NCBI GenBank assembly: GCA_949357655.1
Contig: CASHTG010000005.1
Coordinates: 868,001 to 932,000 of the forward strand
Direction of reading: 5' to 3'
DNA from: Parascedosporium putredinis
Lineage: Eukaryota; Ascomycota; Sordariomycetes; Microascales; Microascaceae
Length of the DNA: 64,000 bases
Below, one piece after another: positions 1 through 11,420 of this stretch (its first letter is position 1; every line of letters starts with the position of its first letter). The position numbers and the translations under genes are program-made. The notes under the pieces were generated by a model. It saw only the letters and a list, made by a program, of their open reading frames with translations. It searched no databases and was not told where the DNA came from.

Positions 1-1807
1 ATCTAAACTCGCACTCGCCCCGCTGCTGCATGGCTGTCGAAGTCTTTTACCAAGCCACTAAAGATAACATTGAACGCCAAGCTAATCAGGGTACATGTGG
101 TTATTGGTGCCTTGAAGTCTCCTCGAAACAAACATTGAATTCCGTTCAAGTGGAGGAGATGAGAGAATCGGGCCTGGCTTCTCCAAGCTTTCCTATGTGG
201 TGCAGCCAACGGCATCCCGGGGCCCGCGTGGGGTGGAGAGGGGCGCAATGCCATTATTGACTTGGCGGTACATATACCAAGTAATCCTGGCCGGCCAGCC
301 AACAAGGGCGCTGTGAATCTTGGCAGGTTTTGATGTTTGTGGTGGATTGGATAATGGGTCAGTCATATGTAAATAAAGTCAAGTTGGATCATATGCGGTC
401 AACAGCGGAACTTGGAGTCTATGAAGTCCTTGATGTCCTCTCCTCCATTCCGTTGGATGTGATGGTATGTTGTTTGTCTCCATGTACCCACGTTGAAGCT
501 ACATCATGGAATGCTAAACTAGTCAGGGGTGGCCCGTTGGTGCCCTGAGTGCACATGTGGAGAATTGGGCGCAAGCTTAATACTTTGCAAGTCCTGGCCC
601 TGGCCTTCTCCGGGCTTGTAATTCTTGCTCGAAGGGACCATGCTCGAGATAACATCACGGAAAGCGAAGAATTGCTTTGAATCAGATCTTAAAGTACCTC
701 AAGCTGCGTCGGGTGATACGGGAAAGCCTGCCTCGTGAGGAAGACACGCTCCCAGGCTTGGCTTCAGGGGTTCAATGCTTTGCGCCGAGAAAGAGCTGAA
801 AACGCACACCAAAATATTGAAGTTGGGGCGGGATGCCAAGGGATCAGCGGTGTCACCCGTGCTTCCTTGAGCTTCAATGTTCTGCAAGCGGCATCCAGCG
901 CGTTCATCGTTGGTGATTCTACGTTCCTGGGTTCTGTGTCCCGCATCAGGATCCGGGGCAATATTTCCGGCCTCTACAATGGACTGGATCCAGGCCCTTG
1001 CTGCCGCGGCAATCATCCTTGTCATCTCAACATTGAACTCGTTGGAATGCCTACATGCCCAGATCAATCATTTGGCTCGAAAAAGAACATTGAATGCCAT
1101 GGTGCTTGGCTGGCTCAAGCCCACGAGAAGAGGGCAGCCCATCCCCATCAATATCCTCGACGTGAGCAATAAAATCCATCACTTTGAGGGTGAAAAAGAT
1201 CTTTCGATGCCAAAACCTACCACTCTCTCGTCGCCACCCACTTGCCACAGCCCAACGCTCCATCATGAACGGGTACGCCCGCTTCTGGTGCAACCCATCA
1301 AGCGTCGCAGTGGGGCGAGAAACCTCATCTCGCTGCCCCTCCACCCACGGCTAGCTCCATCCATCATCCAGTCCTGCCAATGGAGGCCGGCATCGACCCC
1401 CCTTTCCCCCTTGAACCCTTGGCTCGAATCGAGGGCTCGAGCTGAAGCAAAGCCACCTGGGCATCGTCGACCCGCGTCGTCCATTATTGGCTGCTTGGCT
1501 GCGCTGCAACGACGTTTTCCTCTTCCAGAAGAACTTGGATTTATTGATTATCGTTAGCGCTTTCTATGTGTGCTTTTGCCGTCTTTCCCGAACTAAAACC
1601 AAGAGCCTCGCCTTATCTTTCCCCTCGACCCTCAATCCCCTTTTCAAAGCTCTTTTTATTTTATTCTCCCCTTTTCAAAACCCCCATTGTCGAGTGTTTG
1701 TCTTCTTTTGCGCGCGCGTGTTTTCACGCCGGTTGTCAAACCTTGACGACTCTTGTGTCGCATCGCCTCTGAGTTGAAAATATCGTTGCGTCTACACGGA
1801 GTCCACG
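1..1807. other. Intergenic region with dispersed AACATTGAA motifs
   Basis: No open frame here looks like a real gene: the long frames lack recognisable domains and overlap each other. The 9-mer AACATTGAA occurs at 66, 131, 1029 and 1086 on the plus strand and at 873 on the minus strand, with one-mismatch relatives near 771 and 812. The last 200 bases (about 1600-1800) are rich in C and T, as is common just upstream of highly expressed filamentous-fungal genes, so they probably hold the promoter and 5' leader of the gene starting at 1808. Confidence 0.55.
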
Positions 1808-3458
1808 ATGACGACCATAGTAACCGAGGGGCAGTACAACACCTACATGGTGGTTGAGTTAACCACCATCTACACCGCGACTTGCTACTACCCCATCCTC
1901 TTCGACGCCTACGATGAGCCCGACTGTGCCCCTCCTCAATATGTCTCGGTTTGGTATGATGGCGGCTACTATTCGCCGGCCATCTGCCCCCACAACTATA
2001 CCATTGGATGCACACCTACCAAGACCATGAGCGCCGGCCAGACCGGCGGAATTTGCGTCCCTCTGTAAGTGGCTTCCTTGTTTGTCCAACTTGTTCGTTT
2101 TTCATCGTTCTTCTATTCTGCGGTTTTTGTCTCCTGCTCCTTCCTTGGTCATGGTCCATCTACGCCAAGTGAACCGCCCAGTCAGAAAATACATGTATGA
2201 TCATGGGGCGCGGAGGGGCGCTAAATCGGCGCATGCCGCGCAGATATTGCGGCAAGAGCATCGAGAACTAACGTTTCGTAAACACATGCAGAGGCTGGGA
2301 CTGCGGCAGTTTCCAGATGCACGCCACCAGCACCCTCGAGGGAGGCGGCACCACCTCCGTCCCGGCCTTCCAGATCCGCTGGGAGGCGAGCGACCTCTCC
2401 ATCCTCGAAACAGATCCTCTCACCCTCCGCCCAGGCCACCGGCTCGTCTCCGGGCGGATCCGGAAACGATTCGGGCGACTCTGGTGATAATTCCGGCAGC
2501 AGCGGCGACAATAGCAACAGCAGCGGCGGAAACAGTGGAGGAGGAGGAGGAGGAGGAGGTATCTCGCCTGGTGCGGCTGCCGGTATCGCCGTGGGTGCCG
2601 CCTTTGTCGTCGCCGTTATCGGTCTCTTAGCCTTTTTCTGGTATCGCAAGAAGCACATGAAGCCCAAGGCCGCCGCCGCCGGCCAACAGGGTCAAACCGA
2701 GGCCCAAGTCGGCGGTGCCAGCGCCGGGGAAAAGCCCACCGGCCAGGAGACGGTGATCCCCACACCACCACCACCACCGCCGCCTGCGGGGAACAACGTC
2801 AACGCGAACACCGGCACCGGCGTGCAGGAGATGGATGGAGCCGGAAAACCCGCCGGCAACGGATTCGGTATCGAGAACATTTACGACCCTCTAAGCCCGA
2901 CGGAAGCTATGCCCCGCCCGTCGTTCAGACCGGTCCCGCCCAACAACTCGATGGTACGCCCGTGGAAAGCCCGCAGGGTGGTCACGCCACAACGCCCGTG
3001 CCGACGCACCACGGCAACAACGAGGCCTACGTACCCAACAATACGGCTACCGGATTCCCCGGCCACGGCCCCGGCGTTGTTCACATGCACGAGATGCCCG
3101 GTCACGGCGTCGTGGGATATCCGCAGCCGGGATACCCCAGCCCGGTTATCCCCAAACCGGTTATCCTCAACCTGGATACCCCCAGGCGGGATACCCCCAG
3201 CCCGGCTACCCAGGCTATGCTGGCTACCCGGCCGAACTGGGGGCGACCCAGCAGCAAGGGTATGCTTACCCCCAGCAGGTGCCCGGAGGGGCGCCCGGTC
3301 CTTGGGTGCAACAGGGTGCTCCGAACCAAACCTACGAGATGGGACAGCCAGACCAGCAACAGCCACCCGTGGCCACAGAGCTGCCAGTACAACAACAACA
3401 GCAGCAGCAACAGCAGTACCAGACTCCTAGCTCTCCGCCTCCTTATCCTCAGAGCTAG
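1808..3458 (+). CDS. Single-pass membrane protein with Gly/Ser linker and GYPQ-repeat tail
   Basis: I do not recognise a named family. Exon 1 (1808-2064) and exon 2 (from 2292) join through a GTAAGT..CAG intron at 2065-2291. The extracellular part has several cysteines and a WDCGSFQ segment, followed by a Gly/Ser/Asn linker (about 2450-2565), one transmembrane helix (about 2570-2640) and a basic stop-transfer RKKHMK. The cytoplasmic tail is Pro-rich, with repeated GYPQ units, a poly-Gln run and a PPPYPQS end (TAG 3456-3458). This layout is typical of fungal surface or sensor-like proteins. The frame changes at about 2403-2440, about 2952 and 3135-3138. At the last, a CCCC run breaks GYPQ repeats whose sister units have CCCCC, so the break is probably a sequence error. 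Function is unknown. Confidence 0.7.
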
Positions 3459-3915
3459 TTGATCTCTGGGATTGGAGTAGGGGATGGTGACGGATTGGTT
3501 GGGTTTTACGATTTGGTCTTGTTTTTCTTCTTGCACAGAAGCAAATTCATGTGCGTTATCAGGCGTTGTGGCATTTTCTTGGTCATTGGATGGTAGCGTA
3601 TATATAGCTAGCCCTTGTTTCATCACTATTAAAGGATTAATAGCATCATGTGTTGATATATAAAGCAAATGCGATTCACGTTTTTTAGAATGAGTTTTGC
3701 AGTCACCGCAACGTGCAGTCTACTTGAACCAATCAATCCTTTAGCGATGTCACCGCTAGCCTTCGGAATAGGAGTCGTGGAGTCTTGCATCACGCACTAG
3801 AACAGGTGTTTAACAATTTTACAATTCTGTTTTATTCTTCTCTAGCTTTTGCCCGAATGGACCAAGCTGGATCCCGGTATCATTAGATTCGAATTTTCCT
3901 CCCAACTCCCAGACA
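3459..3915. other. Convergent 3' intergenic region
   Basis: This lies between the 3' ends of the membrane-protein gene (plus) and the flavin monooxygenase gene (minus). It is relatively AT-rich and should hold both polyadenylation regions. I see no gene in it. Confidence 0.5.
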
Positions 3916-5625
3916 TTACTCGGCCTTCCAGTGATATTTGGCCGCGGGGTGATCCGCCGGCGGCCTCGCGAGACCAGCCTGGCCGTAAATATTCTCGCGA
4001 TACGTGCCCCCGGCACGGCGTACTCCTCCTGGAAGAGACCCTCTTCCTCAGCACAGGGATAAGGTGCTCAATAACCTCCTCAAACGTCTGCGGCATAAGC
4101 GCATACGCCAAGTTGAACCCGTCAATATCCGCCTCCGCCACCCACCTCTCCATCTCATCCGCCACATCCTCCGCCGTACCCACCACGGTCGCGCCCAAGC
4201 CACCAACCTTGATATGGTTCGCCACCGCGTGCTTGGTCCACCGCGGCACCGTCGGGCTCGCCTTGCTCCACGACTCGACGGCCGAGCGAATGGCGTTGGA
4301 CTCGACGTGGCGCAGCTCCTCGTCGTCGCCGTACTGGGCGAGGTCGATGCCCGTCCAGCCGCCGAACAGGGCCAGCGCCCCATCCTCAGACCCGTAGCTC
4401 ACGTACTCGGCGTACTTGGCCTGGGCCGCCTCGCGCGTGGGCGCGATGATGGGGCAGAACATGGCGAGGAACTTGACGGCGCGGGGTCGCGCCCGAACTC
4501 GGCGGCCTGGGCGCGGATCTCGGCGATGTTCTTGGCCACGACGGCGGGGAGTGGCCGGCGACGAAGACGGCCTCGGCGTGGCGCGCGGCAAAGGCTTTAC
4601 CCGACTTGGAGGTGCCGGCTTGCATGATGACGGGGGTGCGTTGGGGGAGGGCTGGCAGATGTGGGGGCCGGGGACGGTGTAGTACGTGCCCTCGTGGTCG
4701 ATGGTGCGGACGAGGGCGGGGTCGATGAAGACGCCGGTTTTGCGGTCGAGTTTGACGGCGTCGTCGCGCCATGAGGATTGCCTACGGACAGGGTGGTTAG
4801 TATGGTTTCGATGTGCTAGGGAGTGAGTGGGTAGAAAAACGATTGCTCACCAAAGCTTGTACATGACTTCGACGTACTCCTCCGCCATGGCGTACCGATC
4901 ATCGTGCAGCGGTTGCGCCGCGTGTCCAAGGTTCCTGGCCGCAGAATCCAAGTACCCGGTGACAATGTTCCATCCGATACGGCCACCGGTGAGGTGGTCG
5001 ACGGTGCTCAGCCTCCGGGCAAGGTGGTAGGGCTGCTCGTAGGTGGTGGCTACGGTGATACCGAAGCCGAGACTCTCGGTGGCCGCGGCCATGGCGGCTA
5101 CAGGAGCGAGGGGCTCGTTGACGGGCCATTGCGCGCCGGAGATGATGGACGGGTCTGGGTTCTTGGGACCCTTGTACACGTCGTACGCTCCCTGGATTTC
5201 TGTGAGTTAGCACGAGGTCTTGGTAGTGCCGTGTTGTGTGCGCTTTGCAACGCATCCACGAAGCGCAATTGGGCGGATGGGAGAAAAGGTGGAGGCCGGA
5301 ATGAGCGGACCAGATCCGTGCATATGACCCTTCCGGCGTGGGACGTAGCAGACAGTCCCAAGATGGGAGGAAAGGATAAGAAAGTAGAAAAAGAAAGGCA
5401 GCTTACCAACACATCGGCGATAAACATGCCATGGAAACCGCCCTTTTCTAACAGCTTGGCCAGATTGACCCAGTGCTTGATGTTGTTGAACTCGGTGCTG
5501 CGGTCGTCGGGGTGCTGCCAGAGGCCCGGGGACTGATGGCCCGAGCAGCTCTCCACGAAGGCGTTGAGGATGAGCTTCTTCTTGGGTGCCGCGGCCGCCT
5601 GGCCGTTCGCGGTGGACTCGGTCAT
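3916..5625 (-). CDS. FMN-dependent monooxygenase, NtaA/SnaA/DszA family
   Basis: This is a luciferase-like flavin monooxygenase of the nitrilotriacetate/pristinamycin/dibenzothiophene group; these use FMNH2 supplied by a separate reductase to oxidise N- or S-containing compounds. The N-terminus gives LILNAFVESCSGHQSPGLW. Exon 2 has the family core GAYDVYKGPKNPDPS, then TTYEQPYHLARRLSTVDHL and RIGWNIVTGYLDSAARNLG. Exon 3 has PVIMQAGTSKSGKAFAARHAE and VGTAEDVADEMERWV. Introns are 5193-5406 and 4782-4850, counted on the plus strand. Frame breaks lie in C/G runs at 4546-4549, 4039-4041 and 4007-4011. Adding a base at each restores the family ending, which stops at TAA 3916-3918. Two GATA sites lie upstream, and a urea permease gene is the divergent neighbour, which hints at nitrogen scavenging. 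The substrate is unknown. Confidence 0.88.
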
Positions 5626-5706
5626 TTTCTGCTAGGGACGGGAAACTGCGCGCTGAGATGGACTTGCTGCTGATCCTTTCGTAGAGCTCCTCGAGCTTCT
5701 TGGATG

Positions 5707-5740
5707 TTATCTTGGGGGTCGATGGGCTCGCTAGTTATCT
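5707..5740 (-). promoter_or_regulatory. Two GATA-factor-type sites upstream of the flavin monooxygenase
   Basis: TTATCT at 5707-5712 and 5735-5740 read AGATAA on the gene's strand, 28 bases apart and about 80-115 bases before the ATG. Paired HGATAR sites are the usual binding context of AreA/NIT2-type nitrogen regulators. The sites are close to the ATG and could lie in the leader, so a regulatory role is inferred from sequence alone. Confidence 0.35.
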
Positions 5741-7450
5741 TTTGCTTGCTTGCTGAGCTGGGTTGGGTTGGGTTGGGGGAGATCACGCAATAAACCAAGG
5801 TTGAACAGTTACATGCAGGGAACAGTCGTCTCGCAGATGGACGGGACTAGGGGTAATTAAAAGAGGAAAGGATGCAGAGAAGGGAATGTTTACAAAATCA
5901 GTCCCGGCTCGGGGTCTATTACTCTTTGGTCCAAAGAGAGCCCTTTTATTGCGTCTTTACGTCTTTGTGACTTTGCGACTTTTCCGGAGTGGAGAGTCAG
6001 TCCGGTCTCCAATCTTGTCGACATTCGCTATCCGAGGTCAAGCCCATTTTTTCTCGTTCCCCTCTCCCTCTGGTGGTTCGATAATCCCCCATTCTTCTTT
6101 TCCACTTCTTTTACGCCATAGGAGCCAGCCCCGCGTGGGATGCCGGGGGTTTTGGCCGGTTGTGCTTGACATTGATGTTTGTTCTGCCCCCATATGTCAC
6201 ACTGTCTTAACAACTTGGCCTACATGTATATGGCTTGTGAGCCACTTTCACCCCGCCGTCGCGCAAGCTCCTCAAGACGTGACGTTCCGTGAGCGTGGGG
6301 TCCCACCCCCGTTCCCAAAGCTATACAAGGGGGGAAACGGCTGTCAATGTCGTTGGCTGGACTAATAAGAAAGCTCGCCTTACCGTACACACAAAGAGCA
6401 CTAGAGAACCGGACGGTTGCGGTTCCCCCACCCCTGTCGCAAAACGCAATCACGCGAGAATAGCGCAATTGACGATTGTACCCCATCGCAGCTTCCGCGA
6501 CCAATCAGCGCGCCGCATCGTCCGCGCTGCGCTTCCGACCCTTTTTAATTAAGCCCGACCTCCCGCTTGGGATCTGGGACGACGGAGCTCGACATTTTCT
6601 GATCAAATTGTCGAATAAGTAATCATGCCGGGAACCAAATAGACAACCTTGCGGTGCCGGTAGGGCTTTCGCTCCCACCACACGGCGGTGCGCGCCCCTC
6701 CCCTTCGCATGTAATCGTCCCCGCTAACACCGCGAAGGGAACGGAATCGGCGGTGGGGCTTGTTTGGACTGTTTCTTCTCCTTTCCCCCTTGCTCCTACC
6801 AAGGACGAATAAGTAAACAGGGTCGGAGGGCACAGGAGCCCTGTCGGTGACTCGACCGAGACCCGTCCATCTCTGAATTAGGATATCACTAATCCCCTCC
6901 GTCCGCGGGGGTACCTGTGTCATCACGACATCCCGATCATGATTTCACTCATCGATACAATAACGACAAAGTAGGCAGATTTTTTGTCTTTCCCTTTTCT
7001 TTCGACCCGTCCATAGCTGGTCTCGCCTGTCTTGTCTTTCCCACCGCCGTGCTCTTGCACCATTCCAAGGGTGCGACGCAACCTAGAAGCCCCGATCCCG
7101 GGGATCTGGTAACTGGCGTTGTGTTTCTTCCTGCTCTGTCTCTTTTTGCTTTGCAGTCTCCGTGAAACCAGCCGCGATGTAGATGTGGACCCCTGCCGCC
7201 TGCGGGCCTTTATAGCTTCTGCTTTTCCCCGAGAAAGATGTCGACGATCTTTTTGTGACGGCCCGCATGTTCCTGCTCTATTGAGCTTTTCTCACACCTT
7301 CCTCTCTTTGTCCCAAAACATAACTGTTCCTTTTCCTTGGACAACTTGCCCATCGGTAGACTCCTCGATACCTCTTGTAGCTGAAGTGTGTGTCAAAGGA
7401 GAAGCTTTCCCAGGACGGACATCTAGTAGTTGAAAAAGGAAAAAGCAACA
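5741..7450. other. Divergent promoter region and long leader of the urea permease gene
   Basis: This 1.7 kb non-coding stretch separates the divergently transcribed flavin monooxygenase and DUR3-like genes. It has GGTTGGGTTGGG repeats at about 5755-5780 and pyrimidine-rich tracts at about 7000-7330. No frame in it resembles a known protein. Confidence 0.5.
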
Positions 7451-9838
7451 ATGGCCGGAGGCGGAGGAAGCTCTTCCGCCGCCGACGCAACCGCCGTCGT
7501 GGCCCCATCGCTACCGCAAGGCGCTGCTTAGTACGTCCTTCCCCTAGCGTTCCCCATCCCTCGTCTTGTCCTCTAGCGCCATGTGCGTCAAAGGTAGCTC
7601 GGAGCACCGCGCAGAGCTAACCCCCTTCTCTCTTATTGCAGCGCTGTCGTCGTGGGCGTCGGCTTCGTCATCGCCCTCATCATGATTGGCATCACCAAGA
7701 TCCTGAAAAGGACGGTTGGCGAGGACAACCGCAAGACGGAAATGTTCATGACCGCCAACCGCACCATCAATACCGGCCTGACGAGCTCGGCCGTCATTTC
7801 CTCGTGGTTGTGGAGTACCGCCATGCTGGGGAGCACTCTTGTCGGCTACAACTTTGGTGTTGCTGGCCCCTTTTGGTTCGCCGCTGGGTAAGACTTCAGC
7901 TTTTTATTTCTATCATCGATTCAGTTCTACCCACCAAAATGGAACCTCTAATGGCTGACTTCTTCTCCTTCGCATAGATGCTCGCCCATGATCGTGTTCT
8001 TCTCCGTCCTTGGCATCGCCTGCAAGCTGCGCGTGCCCCAAGCCCACACCCTCCTCGAGATCATCCGCATCCGCTACGGAACCGTCGGCCACATTGTGTG
8101 GATCGTTCTGTGCCTCATCAACAACATCATCGCCGTCGCCAACATGTTGCTTGGCGCCAGCGCCGCGATTTCTGCTGTGTAAGTCTCCAATAATCTATCC
8201 GCTTTTCCTTCACAAGATGTTCTCTCGGCCCTTTACTTACACAACGGCCTCTAGATCTGGAATGCACGTTATCGCTGCCACCTTCCTCCTCCCCATCGGC
8301 GTCATCCTCTACACCTTTGTCGGCGGTATCAAGGCCACCTTCTTGACGGATTACTTCCACACATTTGTCATCACCATCATCATCTGCTTCTTCACCATCA
8401 AGGCCTTTGTCACCGACGAGATTGCCTCCCCGCGCATCTCTACGAACTCGTCGTAGCTGCTGGCAAGGCGCACCCCGTCGAAGGTAACCACGAAGGTTCC
8501 TACCTTACCATGGCCAGCCACGGTGTAAGTTCCCGCCAAGCCCCTTCCCCCGCCCATTAGCAGGCGCGCGTCATCTAACGCAATATCCACTTCAGGGCAT
8601 GCTCTTCGGCATCATCCACATCCTCGCCAACTTCGGCCTCGTCATCATGGACACCGGCTTCTTCGTCAAAGCCTTCAGCGCCCGCCCCCAAGCCGTCGTC
8701 CCCGGCTACGTCGTCGGCGGCCTCGCCTACTTCGCCATCCCCTGGTGCCTTGGCACCCTCATGAGCTCCATCGCCCTCGGCCTCGAAGACTCCCCATCTT
8801 CCCCACCTACCCCCGCCGCATGTCCGCCACCGAAGTCTCCAACGGCCTCGTCCTCCCCTACGCCGCCATCGCCATCGCCGGAAAGGGAGGCGCCGCCGCC
8901 ATCCTCATCATCACCTTCATGGCCGTCACCTCCACCCTCTCCGCCCAGGTCATCGCCGTTTCCTCCATCATCAGCTTCGACATCTACCGCCAGTACGTCA
9001 ACAAGGCCGCCACCGACCGCGACGTCATCAAGTGGAGCCACGTCGGCGTCGTCTTCTTCGGCCTCTTCTCCGCCTGCTTCTCCACCATCCTCCACTACGG
9101 CAAGGTCGATCTCGGCTGGACCCTCTACATGCTCGGCGTCCTCACCTGCCCCGGCATCTTCCCCACCACCTTTGCCATCCTCTGGAAGAAGCAGTCCACC
9201 GCCGCCGCCGTCGTCTCCCCATTCTCGGCATGGCCACCGGCCTCGCCGTCTGGATCGGCACCGCCTACCACTTCTACGGCGAAGTGTCCGTTTCCTCGAC
9301 CGGCCAGGCTGTCCCCTGCACCTGGGGTACCGCCGCGTCGGCCCTTTCCCCCGCCGTCTACTCCATCATCATCTCCCTCGCGAAGCCCGCCAACTTTGAC
9401 TGGGCCGACTTCTCCAAGGAGAAGCTCACGCTCGAAGATCCCTCCACCTCAAACAGCGAAAGCAACGACTCGGCTGTGAATTCCGCCGACGAGGGCCTCT
9501 CCACCTACCAGGAGAACAAGGTGCTCCTCAAGCGCTGGGGCCGGATCGCGTCCATCTGGTCGCTGGCCACCTTTTTCGGCCACTGGGTCCTTTGGCCTTT
9601 GCCCATGTACGCGTCCAAGTACATTTTTGAAAAGGGCTTCTACGTCGCCTGGCTCGTTGTAGCCATCATCTGGGTGTGGGGTACCATGTTCATTACGGGT
9701 TTCTACCCCATCATTGACGGCAGGGAGCAGATCTGGAACGTCATCAAGCTGCTCCGAAACGGTCAACAAAAGACGATTGAGGGCAGAGAGAGTAGTGTGG
9801 ATGGCGAGGAGGGCGTTGTTGTTGAGAAAAAGTCTTAG
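7451..9838 (+). CDS. dur3: Urea active transporter, DUR3 type (sodium:solute symporter family)
   Basis: This is a plasma-membrane symporter of the SSS family that takes up urea (in some fungi also polyamines). Exons are 7451-7530, 7642-7887, 7978-8178, 8255-8524 and 8596-9838, all with GT-AG junctions. Landmarks are VGVGFVIALIMIGITKILKR (first helix), TANRTINTGLTSSAVISSWL, WSTAMLGSTLVGYNFGVAGP, the VPQAHTLLEIIRIRYG loop, LTDYFHTFVITII, MDTGFFVKAFSARP and a late MYASKYIFEKGFYVAWLVV, followed by a hydrophilic tail. The length of about 680-690 residues fits the family. The frame breaks three times, at C runs 8428-8431, 8792-8795 and 9217-9220. Each is cured by one added C, so I treat the gene as intact in the organism. 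The function assignment is strong; exact substrates cannot be read from sequence. Confidence 0.92.
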
Positions 9839-10866
9839 ATTCTAGTCGCTAAAAGCGGGATACCCGTGCTGATTCTGATCTCCATCCATGATATCAATAC
9901 TGCTTTAATAAACTCGTTTGATTGGTATAAAGAGTCTTTCGGCCCCTTGTTGGCACCGCGGCAATCCTTGTCTTCGTGGTGTAACCCTCCCAACATTTTC
10001 TCCCGTGTAATACTCTTCCAAGGACTAGCATGATCCTTCTCCACCCTCCTTCAAGAATCAAGCTTTAATGGCGTCAAACCTAGCCCTAGTCGCCTGCATA
10101 TGGCCCATGTACGACGTGTACACATGGAACCTCATCACTATGTGGACCAAAGAACTCAGGTTACCCCGCCGCCCCTTTTGGCTCTTTTTTGTCGCGCATG
10201 GGTGTGTGAGCTTACTCCGCGAGCTTGTCTTGCCCAACACGCGAGGCGGTTCACGGTCGTACAAGATTGGGTTGACACAAAACCCAATTGGCCCTTCCCC
10301 TGCTCAAGGGTTGCATCCGTCAGCACAGGTCAGCCTCCATGACCTTGATGCACAAGCGATGGCCTTGCACCTGCCGCGAATGCGTATGAATCTCACGCTT
10401 CGTGTTGTGTGTATAGTTTCATTTGCTTCTATACATTTGCGAGCAAAATCAGGACATTTCAAAGCAAAGTGAGGAGATTCTCAAAGCAATAGAAAACGCG
10501 TCCGCATACAATACAAGGGTGCCGGGTAGCATTTCTTACTTGCAGTGATTCACGGGTGGATGGATGCAGGCGGAGTAGGAGATGGCTATAGTCAGCAAGA
10601 TTTGGCACTCAGGGTGGACGGAGGGTAGACCTCGTAGAGGACGGCTGCTCAGATTTGCGGTCTGGGGAGGTAGGATAGGATTTCCGTTAGACCGCGAGTC
10701 ATGAGCAGAGAAAGGCGTGGATCATTGGTGTATATAAGAATGTGAATACCCCAAAGCTCAACATTCCCAAACTCTTCGGACTACCCTCGATCCTAAACCT
10801 CTTCATCAGTCTAGTCACGTCTTTGTGGACGCAATATTCCTGCCCATACACTCCAAACATCTCACC
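9839..10866. other. Intergenic region
   Basis: About 1 kb between the 3' end of the urea permease gene and the lipocalin-like gene. Short frames at 10068-10472 and 10699-10965 have no recognisable content. The stretch at 10740-10866 is the probable promoter and leader of the downstream gene. Confidence 0.45.
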
Positions 10867-11420
10867 ATGAAGTTTGACCTTGTCTCGTTCGTTGCAGGTG
10901 TCTATCTCCTGCAGAACCGTACCACGTGAGTCCGCCTGGGAGATGCCCTTCCAAGTAACTACCATCTACTAATACTCCATTAGGACTCGAGACGACGTTG
11001 AGGTGCCCAGCAACATCTGGGAGACTCCACTGCAGGCCTCCTCATTTATAGCGAATCAGGCTACATGTCGGCAACTTGTGTCTCCACAGACCAGGAGCTG
11101 TTCCCACGGGATTTGAACATATCATACCCACTACAAGACGGACAGACCGATGAGGATTGGGCCAAGGCAGGCAAGCATACTTTGTCCTACGCCGGGGAGT
11201 GGTCGTTTGGGGAAGCGATCCCTGGGGTCCCATCCACGAAGGAGTTTGGCCAGATACTTCACGGCCCCTCACGGCTGCCAACCAGCCTTCGTGGATAGGT
11301 GAGGAGAAGGTGCGTAACTATACCGTCCATTACCACGACGAGGACCTCTTCTTGCGAATTTCAGTCCTCTCGGAGGGCGGGGCCGTCGAGAATGTTTTGT
11401 GGTGGAAACGGCTGGATTAG
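10867..11420 (+). CDS. Lipocalin-like domain protein
   Basis: This is a small protein of about 165 residues resembling the fungal and bacterial lipocalin-like domain. The family signature region is a Gly-rich strand followed by a glycine/aspartate turn and 'LIYSESGYMSA', which matches the usual 'G.LIY...GYMSA' motif. It continues with HTLSYAGEWSF, LTAANQPSWIGEE and a terminal NVLWWKRLD, the usual beta-strand ending. One intron, 10926-10983, has donor GTGAGT, branch-like CTAAT and acceptor TAG. Two single-base breaks sit in runs 11019-11021 (GGG) and 11265-11268 (CCCC). These small domains are often found as stand-alone proteins or near secondary-metabolism genes, and ligand and role are generally unknown. 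Confidence 0.7.

Noticed and set aside
877..1557. 226-residue frame on the plus strand near the left end
   Set aside because: It overlaps other long frames, has biased Pro/Arg/Ser content and no domain, and contains the AACATTGAA motif cluster; it looks like open non-coding DNA.
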